Shown one piece after another: positions 35,563 to 44,319 of a stretch of 64,000 nucleotides of DNA (positions are counted from its first letter, which is position 1; each line of letters begins with the position of its first letter). The notes beneath the pieces were generated by a model. The model ran no database searches, had not been told where the DNA came from, and was given only the letters and a program-made list of their open reading frames with translations. Both the position numbers and the translations under genes were made by a program. The DNA comes from Niastella sp. (lineage in GTDB: Bacteria > Bacteroidota > Bacteroidia > Chitinophagales > Chitinophagaceae): assembly GCA_016710595.1 (NCBI GenBank), contig JADJVM010000005.1, positions 248,001 through 312,000 of the forward strand. The letters are read 5' to 3'.

Positions 35563-36090
35563 ATGAAATACTTTCTCATACTATTATTTACCTCAGTAGC
35601 AGCCAATGCAAATGCCCGGCACCCGCTCGAGTATGATACCTGCAATACATTACAACAATACCAGGGTGAGTGGATGAATGTATCGGGCACAGATACTTTA
35701 CGCATTTATTTGAGGCCAGTAAGAACATTCGAACCAGTGTACAACAATATTGATGATATATTATGGGGTTGGATTGAGTATAAGCAGGGCAGTAATATTA
35801 TAATGAGTAACTATGCAAACAGGAACCTGCCCGTTTCAAATAGTTGGGATTTTATGTTTAACTCTACAAATCTTAGATTGAGAAAATATATCTGTAATTC
35901 TGAAAAATTAGAAGGAACTTTTAGAGATATTAACCACCATAATGGAATGATTGACTGGTCTGCAGATATTATTGTAAGCCCTACTGAAGTAAAAATGAAC
36001 ATATGGCAACAACGTGCATCTCATTATAACCTTAATTTAAACGATACGGCCATGACGCTGCCTAGCAGGTTTACGCTCATAAAGCATTAG
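35563..36090 (+). CDS. Small secreted protein, hypothetical (DUF6705-like pattern)
   Basis: A 175-residue protein with a signal peptide (MKYFLILLFTSVAANANA). The segment YQGEWMNVSGTDTLRIYLRP followed by a WGWIEYKQGSN strand recalls Bacteroidota lipocalin-like or DUF6705-type secreted proteins, but I cannot confirm membership. It ends with LPSRFTLIK, typical of the last strand in such proteins. It lies 33 bases after the preceding small secreted protein on the same strand. No clear terminator was seen downstream. Confidence 0.6.
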   Translation: MKYFLILLFTSVAANANARHPLEYDTCNTLQQYQGEWMNVSGTDTLRIYLRPVRTFEPVYNNIDDILWGWIEYKQGSNIIMSNYANRNLPVSNSWDFMFNSTNLRLRKYICNSEKLEGTFRDINHHNGMIDWSADIIVSPTEVKMNIWQQRASHYNLNLNDTAMTLPSRFTLIKH

Positions 36091-36308
36091 TATAACATAT
36101 AAACCATTATTAAATGTTGCGATATAATTGGTAGCTAACCAGTACTGGGAAAAAATTGCCGGATGATAAACGGTGGCTATACATTAAATTTAATTGGATA
36201 TTCATTTTCTGATCTACTAAATAAATTGCAAATTCAGGTTAAATATTTTCATCTTATTGCAAGTAATGATAATGATAAAAGTTTTTAAAATCTCAAAATC
36301 AAAAACCC

Positions 36309-38030
36309 TCAACCTTCCAGCTTCTCCATTTCCGCATTTACAAACTCCATGAGGCCTTTAATTTTTTGAGACGTAAAATTAAATTCAATGCCAGCGGCGG
36401 CATATAACTCAGGCAGGGTGCGGGTGCCGCCAAAAGACAGTGCTCTGCAATAATTATCCAATGCTTGTTTTTTGTTTTCTCTAAACTGCATCCACATCCC
36501 AATGGCGCCCAATTGTGCAATACCATATTCAATATAATAAAAAGGCACTTCGTACAAATGCAACTGTCGCTGCCAGGCATTTTGGCGGTATTTTTCAAGG
36601 CCGCTGTAATCTACAATATCGTCAGTAAATTCTTGTAACACTTGTACCCAAATTGCTGTTCTTTCTTGATGGGTATGATGTGGACTTTCATAAATTTTAT
36701 GTTGAAATTTATCAATTGCAGCTATCCAGGGAAAGATGGTGATCACTCTTTCTAACTGGTGGATTTTTGCTCTTTTTAATTCTTGTTCATCTTTAAAAAA
36801 AACGCCCCATTCATCCATGCTAAAAAGTTCCATTGCCATACTTGCTACTTCGGCAATTTCCATTGGCACTTCTTTAAATCCGGTGAGGGCCAAGGGGTGG
36901 CTTAAAAAAGAATGGATGGCGTGGCCGCCTTCATGCACCATAGTAGTTAGATCACTCATTTGGCCGGCGGCATTCATAAATATAAAAGGGGCACCACTTT
37001 CGGGCAATGGACAATTATAGCCTCCCGGCGATTTTCCTTTGCGGCTTTCCAGGTCAAAATGTTTCATTTGATCCATCCGTACCAGGCAATCCCCAAAAAA
37101 GGGGTTTAGTTTATTAAAACAAGCCACCGATTTTTCAAGTAGTTCTTTTCCATTCTCAAAAGGATGCAAAGGGTCTGTTCCAACAGGTTCTGCATCTAAA
37201 TCCCAGGGGCGTAAATTTTCTAATCCCAGTTTTATTTTTTTCTGTTCTAAAATATTATTAACCAGCGGCATCACATGCAACTTTACGGCTTCATGAAACC
37301 GGAAACAATCTTCTTTGGTATAATCAAAACGGCCCAATTCTTTAAACCGGTAGTCACGATAATTTTCAAAGCCGGCATTGTGGGCTTCCCGGTTACGAAG
37401 GTCAATGAGCTTATCGAATAAAATATCTAATTTTTCTTTGTCCTGCAGACGCCGTTCCTGCATTTGCTCATACACTTGTTGCCTGATGGTACGATCGGGA
37501 TTCTCTAAAAATTTAGCTGCTTGCTGTAAAGTATATTCCCGGCCATTTACTACAATCATCATATCGCCTGTAATTTGGCCATACTGTTGTTGCAAAACCG
37601 ATATTTCGGATTGCAACGGAATATTTTCTTCCCTGAATAAATCAATACTTTTTCGAATACTCCTCAGGTAAGTAAAATATTCATCGGGGTTAAGCTGATC
37701 CAATGCTTTGGAAGCAAGCAATTTCTTATTCAAAGCGTCGGCATAGGGTTGAATATGCGGCTGAATATCAGTACAGAAAAAATTATATGCATCTTCCAGT
37801 TCCTTATTTTCTGTATCGCAGGTCATGCGTATCTGGCGCCAGCAGGCATCTTCACTAATTACTGCTTCCAGTTCACTTAAATCTTGTAGCCACTTTTTTA
37901 GTTCCGGTAATGAATCAATATTTATTGCCATTAGTTGCTCAAAATATAGAGCAAGCGAAGCCCAATCAGTTACAGTAAAATTTTGTGGTAAAAAATTACG
38001 GGACAATCTTTTAATATCTGCTGAATACAT
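36309..38030 (-). CDS. M3-family oligoendopeptidase (thimet/PepF-like)
   Basis: A 573-residue protein from the ATG at 38030; the ATG at 38054 would add eight residues. The zinc motif HEGGHAIH (HExGH, near residue 365) and the downstream Glu in EVPMEIAEVASMAMEL complete the M3 site. The helical N-terminal part and the tail with a YYIEYGIAQLGAIGMW helix are typical of M3B enzymes. It degrades oligopeptides in the cytoplasm: no signal peptide is present. With the POT transporter it would complete peptide use. Confidence 0.93.
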   Translation of the reverse strand: MYSADIKRLSRNFLPQNFTVTDWASLALYFEQLMAINIDSLPELKKWLQDLSELEAVISEDACWRQIRMTCDTENKELEDAYNFFCTDIQPHIQPYADALNKKLLASKALDQLNPDEYFTYLRSIRKSIDLFREENIPLQSEISVLQQQYGQITGDMMIVVNGREYTLQQAAKFLENPDRTIRQQVYEQMQERRLQDKEKLDILFDKLIDLRNREAHNAGFENYRDYRFKELGRFDYTKEDCFRFHEAVKLHVMPLVNNILEQKKIKLGLENLRPWDLDAEPVGTDPLHPFENGKELLEKSVACFNKLNPFFGDCLVRMDQMKHFDLESRKGKSPGGYNCPLPESGAPFIFMNAAGQMSDLTTMVHEGGHAIHSFLSHPLALTGFKEVPMEIAEVASMAMELFSMDEWGVFFKDEQELKRAKIHQLERVITIFPWIAAIDKFQHKIYESPHHTHQERTAIWVQVLQEFTDDIVDYSGLEKYRQNAWQRQLHLYEVPFYYIEYGIAQLGAIGMWMQFRENKKQALDNYCRALSFGGTRTLPELYAAAGIEFNFTSQKIKGLMEFVNAEMEKLEG

Positions 38031-38119
38031 AAATAAATAATTAGGATGGGGCACAAAATATAGAAGGGTGTCAAACCCCTGTTTCTAAAAATATAATTTC
38101 GGTAGTTCGTTAAGGCCCA

Positions 38120-38641
38120 CTAAGCCATTTTACGGGGCGCCGTAATTTTCTTAGCATGGCCACTTTTTACAGCAGCAGCTTTTGAACTTGCTTTAGCAGC
38201 CGTCTTTTTATCGGAATCAGCATGGCCATCAGCCGGGGTATCTTCGCCTGAACTTAATTTTATTTCTACACCCGATTTATTAAGTATCTCAAACCATTTT
38301 ATCATCTTTTTCATATCACTGCTATACACCCGTTCCATATCCATAGCAGGAAATACTTTTTCAAAATATTTTTGTACTTCCTTATTATCGGCATTTGATG
38401 CAGGCATTTTTTCGCTGCTTTGCTTCATGGCATCAAACACATCTACCAGGTTCACATTATCTTCTTTGGTATAAACTTCTATCCCCTCCAGTTGTGAAAA
38501 ACTGTGTATGCGGTTACTCACAAATTTGGTGCTTTTATCTTCCAGTGAGCGTACAATTCCTCCATCGGATTTTGAAGACATTAATTCATATAAACCACTC
38601 ATTCCTGTTACCGATACAATTTTCCTGTATTCCATATTCAT
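38120..38641 (-). CDS. DUF5606 family protein
   Basis: A 173-residue protein from the ATG at 38641 (MNMEYRKIVSVTGMSGLYEL). The 189-residue reading from 38689 adds a tail not expected in the family. MSSKSDGGIVRSLEDKSTKF and the FSQLEGIEVYTKEDNVNLVDVF stretch (read 38-70) match the Bacteroidota family DUF5606. The C-terminal 40 residues are a Lys/Ala-rich disordered tail that could bind nucleic acid. The function is unknown. The gene is isolated, with about 250 bases upstream before the large barrel gene on the other strand. Confidence 0.85.
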   Translation of the reverse strand: MNMEYRKIVSVTGMSGLYELMSSKSDGGIVRSLEDKSTKFVSNRIHSFSQLEGIEVYTKEDNVNLVDVFDAMKQSSEKMPASNADNKEVQKYFEKVFPAMDMERVYSSDMKKMIKWFEILNKSGVEIKLSSGEDTPADGHADSDKKTAAKASSKAAAVKSGHAKKITAPRKMA

Positions 38642-38892
38642 AAAAAATTTAGGGTTGCAATTTATACTTAAAACTGCAAATTGTTTCATAATACCATCTT
38701 GTAATTCTAAAATAGCTAAGATGCCGACGTTAAGCCATGTAAATTTTGACCAAAATTTAAAAATGAGATCAATTGGTAGAATACTGAATACTGCGGTATT
38801 ATATTTTTTATATTATGTTAAAAAGGTTTAACAGAAAAGGCCGACGGTTTTAGATGTCAACCTGCGTCAAATGAGCCAGGAAAAGAATTTTT

Positions 38893-41730
38893 ATGCAGAA
38901 ATTATTATTGACGATTTGTTTAAGTACCCTCACATTATTAGGCTTTAGCCAAACCAACCAAATAACCGGTATGTTACAAGATAATACCGGGAAAGCGCCG
39001 GTTGTGGGCGCTACAGTAAGTTTATTACTTCAAAAAGACTCCTCAGAAGTAAATACCGTGGTAACCGATGCCAGTGGTAAATTTAGTTTTGACAATGTTG
39101 CTAACGACAGTTTCATTGTTACTGCCCAGAGCGTTTCATACCAGGATTTGGTAACCTTTATTACCATCAACAACCAAAACCGGGATTTGGGCGTATTGAA
39201 AATGTATATAAAAGGAAAAGACCTGAGTACAGTAACGGTAATAAGCAAAGCCCCGCCGGTTTCAAACAAAGCAGATACTTCTCAATATAGCGCCAGCCAG
39301 TTTAAAGTAAACCCCGATGCAACTACTGAAGACCTTATAAAAAAGATGCCGGGTATTACGGTTGCCCGTGATGGCACGGTAACAGCACAAGGTGAAACGG
39401 TAAAAAAAGTAACGATTGATGGTAAAGATTTTTTTGGCGATGATGCTTCGGCAGCATTAAAAAATCTACCCAGTGAAGTAGTAGATAAGATACAGGTATT
39501 TGATCGCCTAAGTGACCAGGCCCAGCTTACAGGGATTGATGATGGAAATAGTGTGAAAGCCATTAATGTGGTTACTAAAACAGGTATCCGCAATGGCCAA
39601 TTTGGCCGTGTATATGCCGGTGCAGGTACCGATGAACGTTACCAGGCAGGGGGAAACATAAGTTTTTTTAATGGAGACCGTCGTTTATCATTTGTAGGAA
39701 ATTTTAATAACGTTAACCAACAAAATTTTGGTTCACAAGATTTATTAGGAGTTACCAGTAGCGGTGGCGGCCGGGGTGGTGGTCGTGGTGGATTTGGTGG
39801 AGGAAATAACTTTAGTGTAGGCCAAAGTGCCGGCATTAGCAATACCAATGCATTTGGCGTAAATTATAATGATAAATGGGGCAGTAAAATGACAGTTTCG
39901 GGAAGCTATTTCTATAATAATAGCAAGAATACAAATATCTCTAAAACCATTGGCCAGTCATTGGATAAAACCGGAACCTGGTATAACGATAACAGCACTT
40001 CTTCTTATACTACAATCAATAATAACAATCGCATCAATATGCGCTTAGAATACCGGCTGGATAGTAATAATACAATTTATTTGATTCCCAGTTTAAGTTT
40101 TCAAACCAACGATGCCAATGGATTTTCTGATGGCCAGGCTTTTTATGGTTTAAATGATTCCTTAAATACTTCTGCCGCTAAAACAACCAATAACCGAAAC
40201 GGTTATAACCTGCGGAACTATTTGATGTACCGGCATAGTTTTGCCAAAAAAGGCAGGACCTTATCTTTTGGTTTTAATACCACATTTACCCGCAACAGCA
40301 ATGAAAATATATTAGATGCTAAATATCGTTTTTATGATATTAATAATGTAGGTACAGATTCTTTACCCAATCAATTTTCTGATAATCTTTCTACCGGTTA
40401 CACGTATGGAGGAAATATAGCTTACACTGAGCCTGTATTTAAAAATGCAATTGTGCAATTCGAGTATAACCCTTCTATTCAAAAGAATAAAGCCGATCAG
40501 CAGACTTTTAATTTTGATAACGGCAAGTACAGTTCTTTTGATACAAGTTTATCGAACCGCTTTAATAACACCGTAACAAATCAAAGTGGCGGAATCAGTT
40601 TCAGGTATAATCCTACCCGGGATAATATGCTTATGGTAGGTATGAATTACCAGCATAGCCGCCTGCAAAGCGACCGTACATTCCCCAGCATTACTAAAGT
40701 AGATCAAACTTTTTCTAACCTGTTACCCCGTTTAATGTGGCGCAAAAAATTCGGCAGTTTTGGTAACCTCCGTTTGTTTTACAGGGGCGGAACAGATTTC
40801 CCTTCAGTAACTCAATTACAGGATGTAGTAAATATTTCGAACCCATTAAAAGTAAGTATTGGTAACCCCGGTTTAAAACAGGCTTATACAAACTTTTTAA
40901 GCACCCGGTATAGTTATGCAAATTCAAAAACAAGTAAAAGCTTTTTTGCAAATTTATTTGCACAAACAACTTCTAATTATATCACCAATGCCACTTATTT
41001 AGTAAAAACAGATAGCTTAATACAACATAATGTAGTATTAAAAGGAGGTTCACAATTAAGCAAACCTGTAAACGTAAATGGTTATGTAAACTTACGCAGT
41101 TTATTTACCTATGCCATGCCGGTAAAATTCTTAAAATCGAACCTGAACCTGAATGCAGGGGCCGGATACTCTAAATTACCGGGCATTGCCAACTATTTAC
41201 CGGCTGTTACGCATAATTATACCTATAATGTGGGGGCAGGCTTATCTAGTAATATTAGTGAGTATGTTGATTTCAATATAAGTTATACAGCCAATTTTAA
41301 TAATGCCTCTACCAAGAGCGCCCTTACCACTGCAACAAATAATTATGTGAACCAGGAAGCCGGATTACAACTTAATCTTTTAAATAAAAAAGGTTGGTTT
41401 ATTCAGAATGATATTACCAACCAGACTTATAGTGGACTTTCAGGAGGATTAAACCAAAGCTATTGGTTATGGAATGCCGGCATAGGAAAAAAATTCTTAA
41501 AGAAACAAGCGGGCGAATTGAAGCTTTCCGTATTTGATTTATTGAAACAAAATCAAAGTATCACCCGAACTGTAAGCGCTATAAACTTCCAGGATGTACA
41601 AACCAATGTATTGCAACAATATTTTATGCTAACATTTACTTACAGTCTAAAGAATTTTGGTAAAGGAAAACCCAGTTCAAAACCGGCTTATGGCGGAGGA
41701 ATGGGAATGCCCATGCATGGCCCCATGTAA
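38893..41730 (+). CDS. Outer-membrane beta-barrel protein with regulatory-like and plug domains
   Basis: A 945-residue protein. Order: signal peptide (MQKLLLTICLSTLTLLGFSQ), a carboxypeptidase-regulatory-like domain (about 23-108), and a plug-like domain with TTEDLIKKMPGITVARDG and a VKKVTIDGKDFFGDDASAAL loop. A Gly/Arg-rich stretch (GGGRGGGRGGFGGG, about 294-307) and a long barrel follow. It belongs to the TonB-receptor-like outer-membrane barrels of Bacteroidota that may lack a TonB box. The C-terminus extends past the last barrel strand into a Gly/Met-rich tail (AYGGGMGMPMHGPM), which could bind metal. The ECF-sigma operon starts 122 bases downstream. Confidence 0.88.
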   Translation: MQKLLLTICLSTLTLLGFSQTNQITGMLQDNTGKAPVVGATVSLLLQKDSSEVNTVVTDASGKFSFDNVANDSFIVTAQSVSYQDLVTFITINNQNRDLGVLKMYIKGKDLSTVTVISKAPPVSNKADTSQYSASQFKVNPDATTEDLIKKMPGITVARDGTVTAQGETVKKVTIDGKDFFGDDASAALKNLPSEVVDKIQVFDRLSDQAQLTGIDDGNSVKAINVVTKTGIRNGQFGRVYAGAGTDERYQAGGNISFFNGDRRLSFVGNFNNVNQQNFGSQDLLGVTSSGGGRGGGRGGFGGGNNFSVGQSAGISNTNAFGVNYNDKWGSKMTVSGSYFYNNSKNTNISKTIGQSLDKTGTWYNDNSTSSYTTINNNNRINMRLEYRLDSNNTIYLIPSLSFQTNDANGFSDGQAFYGLNDSLNTSAAKTTNNRNGYNLRNYLMYRHSFAKKGRTLSFGFNTTFTRNSNENILDAKYRFYDINNVGTDSLPNQFSDNLSTGYTYGGNIAYTEPVFKNAIVQFEYNPSIQKNKADQQTFNFDNGKYSSFDTSLSNRFNNTVTNQSGGISFRYNPTRDNMLMVGMNYQHSRLQSDRTFPSITKVDQTFSNLLPRLMWRKKFGSFGNLRLFYRGGTDFPSVTQLQDVVNISNPLKVSIGNPGLKQAYTNFLSTRYSYANSKTSKSFFANLFAQTTSNYITNATYLVKTDSLIQHNVVLKGGSQLSKPVNVNGYVNLRSLFTYAMPVKFLKSNLNLNAGAGYSKLPGIANYLPAVTHNYTYNVGAGLSSNISEYVDFNISYTANFNNASTKSALTTATNNYVNQEAGLQLNLLNKKGWFIQNDITNQTYSGLSGGLNQSYWLWNAGIGKKFLKKQAGELKLSVFDLLKQNQSITRTVSAINFQDVQTNVLQQYFMLTFTYSLKNFGKGKPSSKPAYGGGMGMPMHGPM

Positions 41731-41852
41731 ATGTAAAGGGAAGTTCTTTTTTTAATGAAAGAGGGTGAAAATGAGGTATTGAAAAGTAGGAAGTATATGT
41801 TCAGGAATGATTAATTTTAGTGCAATCATTTTTTTAAACGCAAAAACTACTT

Positions 41853-42398
41853 TTGGAAAACAATAATGTAATTCCATCCTATCGTGAAATGGTAGCCGGG
41901 CTGCAGGATATGGTGTATAATACAGCACTGAGTATTGTACAAAATGTAGAAGATGCAGAAGATATTACACAAGATGTTTTTATAAAGTTATATGAAGAGT
42001 TGGATCGTTTTAGAGGAGAAGCAAAATTATCAACCTGGGTGTACAGGATCACTATTAATAAAGCCCTGGATGCAGAACGAAAAAGAAAAGCAAAGAAAAG
42101 AGGGGGATTTTTAAACCGGGTTTGGGGTACTGATGAAGAACAAGAGCCTGCACATTTTAATCATCCAGGTATTGAATTAGATAAAAAGGAAGATGCGGCA
42201 GTACTATTTGCAGCACTCAGCAAACTACCCAATAATCAACGTATTGCTTTTTTATTACACAAGGCCGAAGGATTGGGTTATGCCGAGATTGCAGAAATTA
42301 TGAAAATATCGGTTGCAGCTGCAGAATCCTTACAAGCACGGGCTAAAACTAATTTGAGAAAAGAATTAAAAGATTACTATCAGAAACATTTTAAATAA
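41853..42398 (+). CDS. ECF-type RNA polymerase sigma factor
   Basis: A 181-residue sigma factor with region 2 (DMVYNTALSIVQNVEDAED with the DITQDVFIKLYEEL helix, about 19-49) and region 4 (NNQRIAFLLHKAEGLGYAEI, about 128-147), separated by a charged linker. The frame starts at TTG. An ATG at 41889 would cut off part of region 2.1. A TACTTTTG box (41848-41855) overlaps the TTG, so either the start is the ATG or that box is not the promoter. It heads a four-gene run with a one-TM protein and two Spy-like proteins. Confidence 0.9.
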   Translation: MENNNVIPSYREMVAGLQDMVYNTALSIVQNVEDAEDITQDVFIKLYEELDRFRGEAKLSTWVYRITINKALDAERKRKAKKRGGFLNRVWGTDEEQEPAHFNHPGIELDKKEDAAVLFAALSKLPNNQRIAFLLHKAEGLGYAEIAEIMKISVAAAESLQARAKTNLRKELKDYYQKHFK

Positions 42399-42404
42399 GA
42401 GGGT

Positions 42405-42737
42405 ATGGAAATGAATAAAAAAATAGAAGCCACTTTACAAAGCCTGGATGGTATGCAGCGTGCCAGTGCATCTCCCTACCTGCTCACCCGGTTACAGGCA
42501 CGCCTGCAAACGAAAGAGCCGGATAATTTTTGGGTAAAAGCCGGACGGTTTCTTAACCGGCCTGTAGTAGCTATTTGTGCCATGTTTATTTTGATCTTAA
42601 TCAATTTTGCCATTATCGTAAAAAGCGATGTAGCTGTACCTGATAACAAAAGCATTACTACGGCCACAAATTATGGAAATGATTTATTGAGCACAAATAT
42701 TTTAAGCAATTACGATTTAGAAAGTACACAACCATAA
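42405..42737 (+). CDS. Single-pass membrane protein, probable anti-sigma factor
   Basis: A 110-residue protein with a cytoplasmic N-terminal part of about 45 residues (MNKKIEATLQSLDGMQRASA), one transmembrane helix (VVAICAMFILILINFAIIV, about 54-72) and a short external tail. The size and topology resemble CnrY-type anti-sigma factors, in which a short N-terminal helix clamps the sigma factor. No sequence family was recognised. It follows the sigma gene after six bases and precedes the CnrX/Spy-like gene by one base. The role is inferred from context. Confidence 0.7.
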   Translation: MEMNKKIEATLQSLDGMQRASASPYLLTRLQARLQTKEPDNFWVKAGRFLNRPVVAICAMFILILINFAIIVKSDVAVPDNKSITTATNYGNDLLSTNILSNYDLESTQP

Positions 42738-42738
42738 T

Positions 42739-43200
42739 ATGAGCAGCACAACAAAATATAAATTTTTATTACTTCTTACGGGTTTGTTGTTTATAACCAA
42801 TATCATTTTATTGTCTTTTTTGTTCAGGCAACACGGTAACCCGCATAACGAAAGAGAAGCTAAGATTCAGCAATATTTAAAAAACACACTGGGCTTTTCC
42901 CCGGCACAGGTAGCCGCATATGATAAAGTAAGGGAATTAAACCGTAAAGAAGTAAGGGCTATGTTCGATAGTATGAACATGCAAAAAGAGCTCAGGCTGC
43001 AAGCCTTAGCCCAAGAGGGTTTTAGTGATAGCGCCATACTGGCCATGACACAAATATCATCTAATAACCAGCAACGCATAGAAAGAAAAATACTGGAACG
43101 CTTTAAAAAACTTCGTGAAATTTGTACCCCTGCCCAGCGCAATATATTTGATACCAGCATTTATAAAATAATGCAGCGTAAATCCTCACATAAAGATTAA
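42739..43200 (+). CDS. Membrane-anchored Spy/CnrX-like periplasmic sensor
   Basis: A 153-residue protein with one N-terminal membrane helix (about 8-28) and an all-helical periplasmic domain. The helices LGFSPAQVAAYDKVREL and FKKLREICTPAQRNIFD match the Spy/CpxP/CnrX (heavy-metal resistance) fold. The anchored topology is that of CnrX-type sensors. These bind metal or misfolded protein and relieve an anti-sigma factor. Metal ligands cannot be assigned with confidence. It starts one base after the probable anti-sigma gene. Confidence 0.8.
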   Translation: MSSTTKYKFLLLLTGLLFITNIILLSFLFRQHGNPHNEREAKIQQYLKNTLGFSPAQVAAYDKVRELNRKEVRAMFDSMNMQKELRLQALAQEGFSDSAILAMTQISSNNQQRIERKILERFKKLREICTPAQRNIFDTSIYKIMQRKSSHKD

Positions 43201-43229
43201 TTTCTTTTGAACTTTTTAAATATTAAATA

Positions 43230-43610
43230 ATGAAAAAACAATTCCTCATGCTGGCTACCACCATTTTACTTGGCGTTACCAGCTTATTCGCACAGCAAAA
43301 TTATCAACGGCAAACACCCGAAGAAAGGACCAAGGCTACTATGGAAAAACTAGCGCCACTTAATTTAACTGAAGAACAAACACCTAAAGTATCGGCCATA
43401 TTTTTAGCGAGTTACCAGGCCCAGGAAAAATCAATGGAAGAAATGCGTGCTTCCGGAAATATGGACAGGGAAGCAATGAAAGCTAAAAGAACAGAATTAA
43501 ATGATAGCAGGGACAAAGCTTTGAAAGCCATTTTAACTGAAGATCAAATGAAAAAGTGGAAAGATGAAGTAGAACCTTCTTTAAGGCCGCAAAGAAGGTC
43601 TCAAAAATAG
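43230..43610 (+). CDS. Secreted Spy/CpxP-like protein
   Basis: A 126-residue protein with a signal peptide (MKKQFLMLATTILLGVTSLFA) and a helical mature part. ERTKATMEKLAPLNLTEEQTPKVSAIF and a C-terminal LKAILTEDQMKKWKDEV repeat the Spy-type LTxxQ pattern (read 32-58 and 99-112). It would be a free periplasmic chaperone or stress buffer. It is the last gene of the sigma run and is closed by a strong terminator, so it may be both a member and a target of the regulon. Confidence 0.82.
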   Translation: MKKQFLMLATTILLGVTSLFAQQNYQRQTPEERTKATMEKLAPLNLTEEQTPKVSAIFLASYQAQEKSMEEMRASGNMDREAMKAKRTELNDSRDKALKAILTEDQMKKWKDEVEPSLRPQRRSQK

Positions 43611-43631
43611 TTTTGTGACATCGAACTTATT

Positions 43632-43660
43632 AAAAAACCCCGGTTGCGCCGGGGTTTTTT
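43632..43660. terminator. Strong bidirectional terminator
   Basis: A 12-bp perfect stem (43632-43643 with 43649-43660, 5-base loop) has A6 on one side and T6 on the other, so it works on both strands. It ends the sigma/Spy run on the plus strand and the DsbA-like gene on the minus strand; the stop codon of the latter touches its edge. Confidence 0.93.
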
Positions 43661-44306
43661 ATGTTTTATTTATTTTTTTCAACACGCTATCAATTCTAAA
43701 TTTAACGGTTTCATAATCCGTATAACCCCGGCTAATAGCAATAAATTCATTTGATGTTTTTTTAAGAAACAACATGGGGAAACCCGTTACTTGCAATTGT
43801 TTTACCAACTCAAAATCCTGGTAAGCTTTTTCTTTATACAAAGAACTATGAAGTTTTTTATAAAAATCATTTTCCTCCAAATGAAAGGCTGAAATTAAAT
43901 GCCGGTATGCTTCATCATCGGTAAGGTCACGCCCTTCTGCATGCAAAGCATATTGAAGGGCCGAGGCAAAATCCAATGCTATTTTGGAATCCGTTTCTTT
44001 TACAATACATAGGGCAATAGCCGGTTTCTCAGAATTGGGATACCAATCACTTTCATTCGGGTTTTCAATATGCCATAAATATTCTTTCCCAAATTGCACA
44101 CCGGTGGTTTCTTCTACCGTTTTATACGCTGTTTGTATATAGCCGGCCGTAACGCTGATATGTACCGGTTTTTCCGGAAGTATCATACCACCACTCAAAA
44201 CATCTACCGGCAATATATTTTCAAAAGTTAATGCAATTTTTTTTATCACATTACCAAATCCAAAACACCATCCGCAATAAGCATCATAACAATATACCAG
44301 GTTCAT
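43659..44306 (-). CDS. DsbA/FrnE-like thioredoxin-fold protein
   Basis: A 215-residue protein without a signal peptide. The active site is C11-G-W-C14 in YDAYCGWCFGFGNV, and the inserted helical domain and the cis-Pro loop (VTGFPMLFL) are as in DsbA/FrnE family proteins. It should act on thiols in the cytoplasm. It may be an oxidoreductase or a ClpXP adaptor-like (YjbH) protein. It lies 13 bases downstream of polA on the same strand and shares a terminator with the Spy-like gene. Confidence 0.85.
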   Translation of the reverse strand: MNLVYCYDAYCGWCFGFGNVIKKIALTFENILPVDVLSGGMILPEKPVHISVTAGYIQTAYKTVEETTGVQFGKEYLWHIENPNESDWYPNSEKPAIALCIVKETDSKIALDFASALQYALHAEGRDLTDDEAYRHLISAFHLEENDFYKKLHSSLYKEKAYQDFELVKQLQVTGFPMLFLKKTSNEFIAISRGYTDYETVKFRIDSVLKKINKT

Positions 44307-44319
44307 TTCGTAATTTTTT

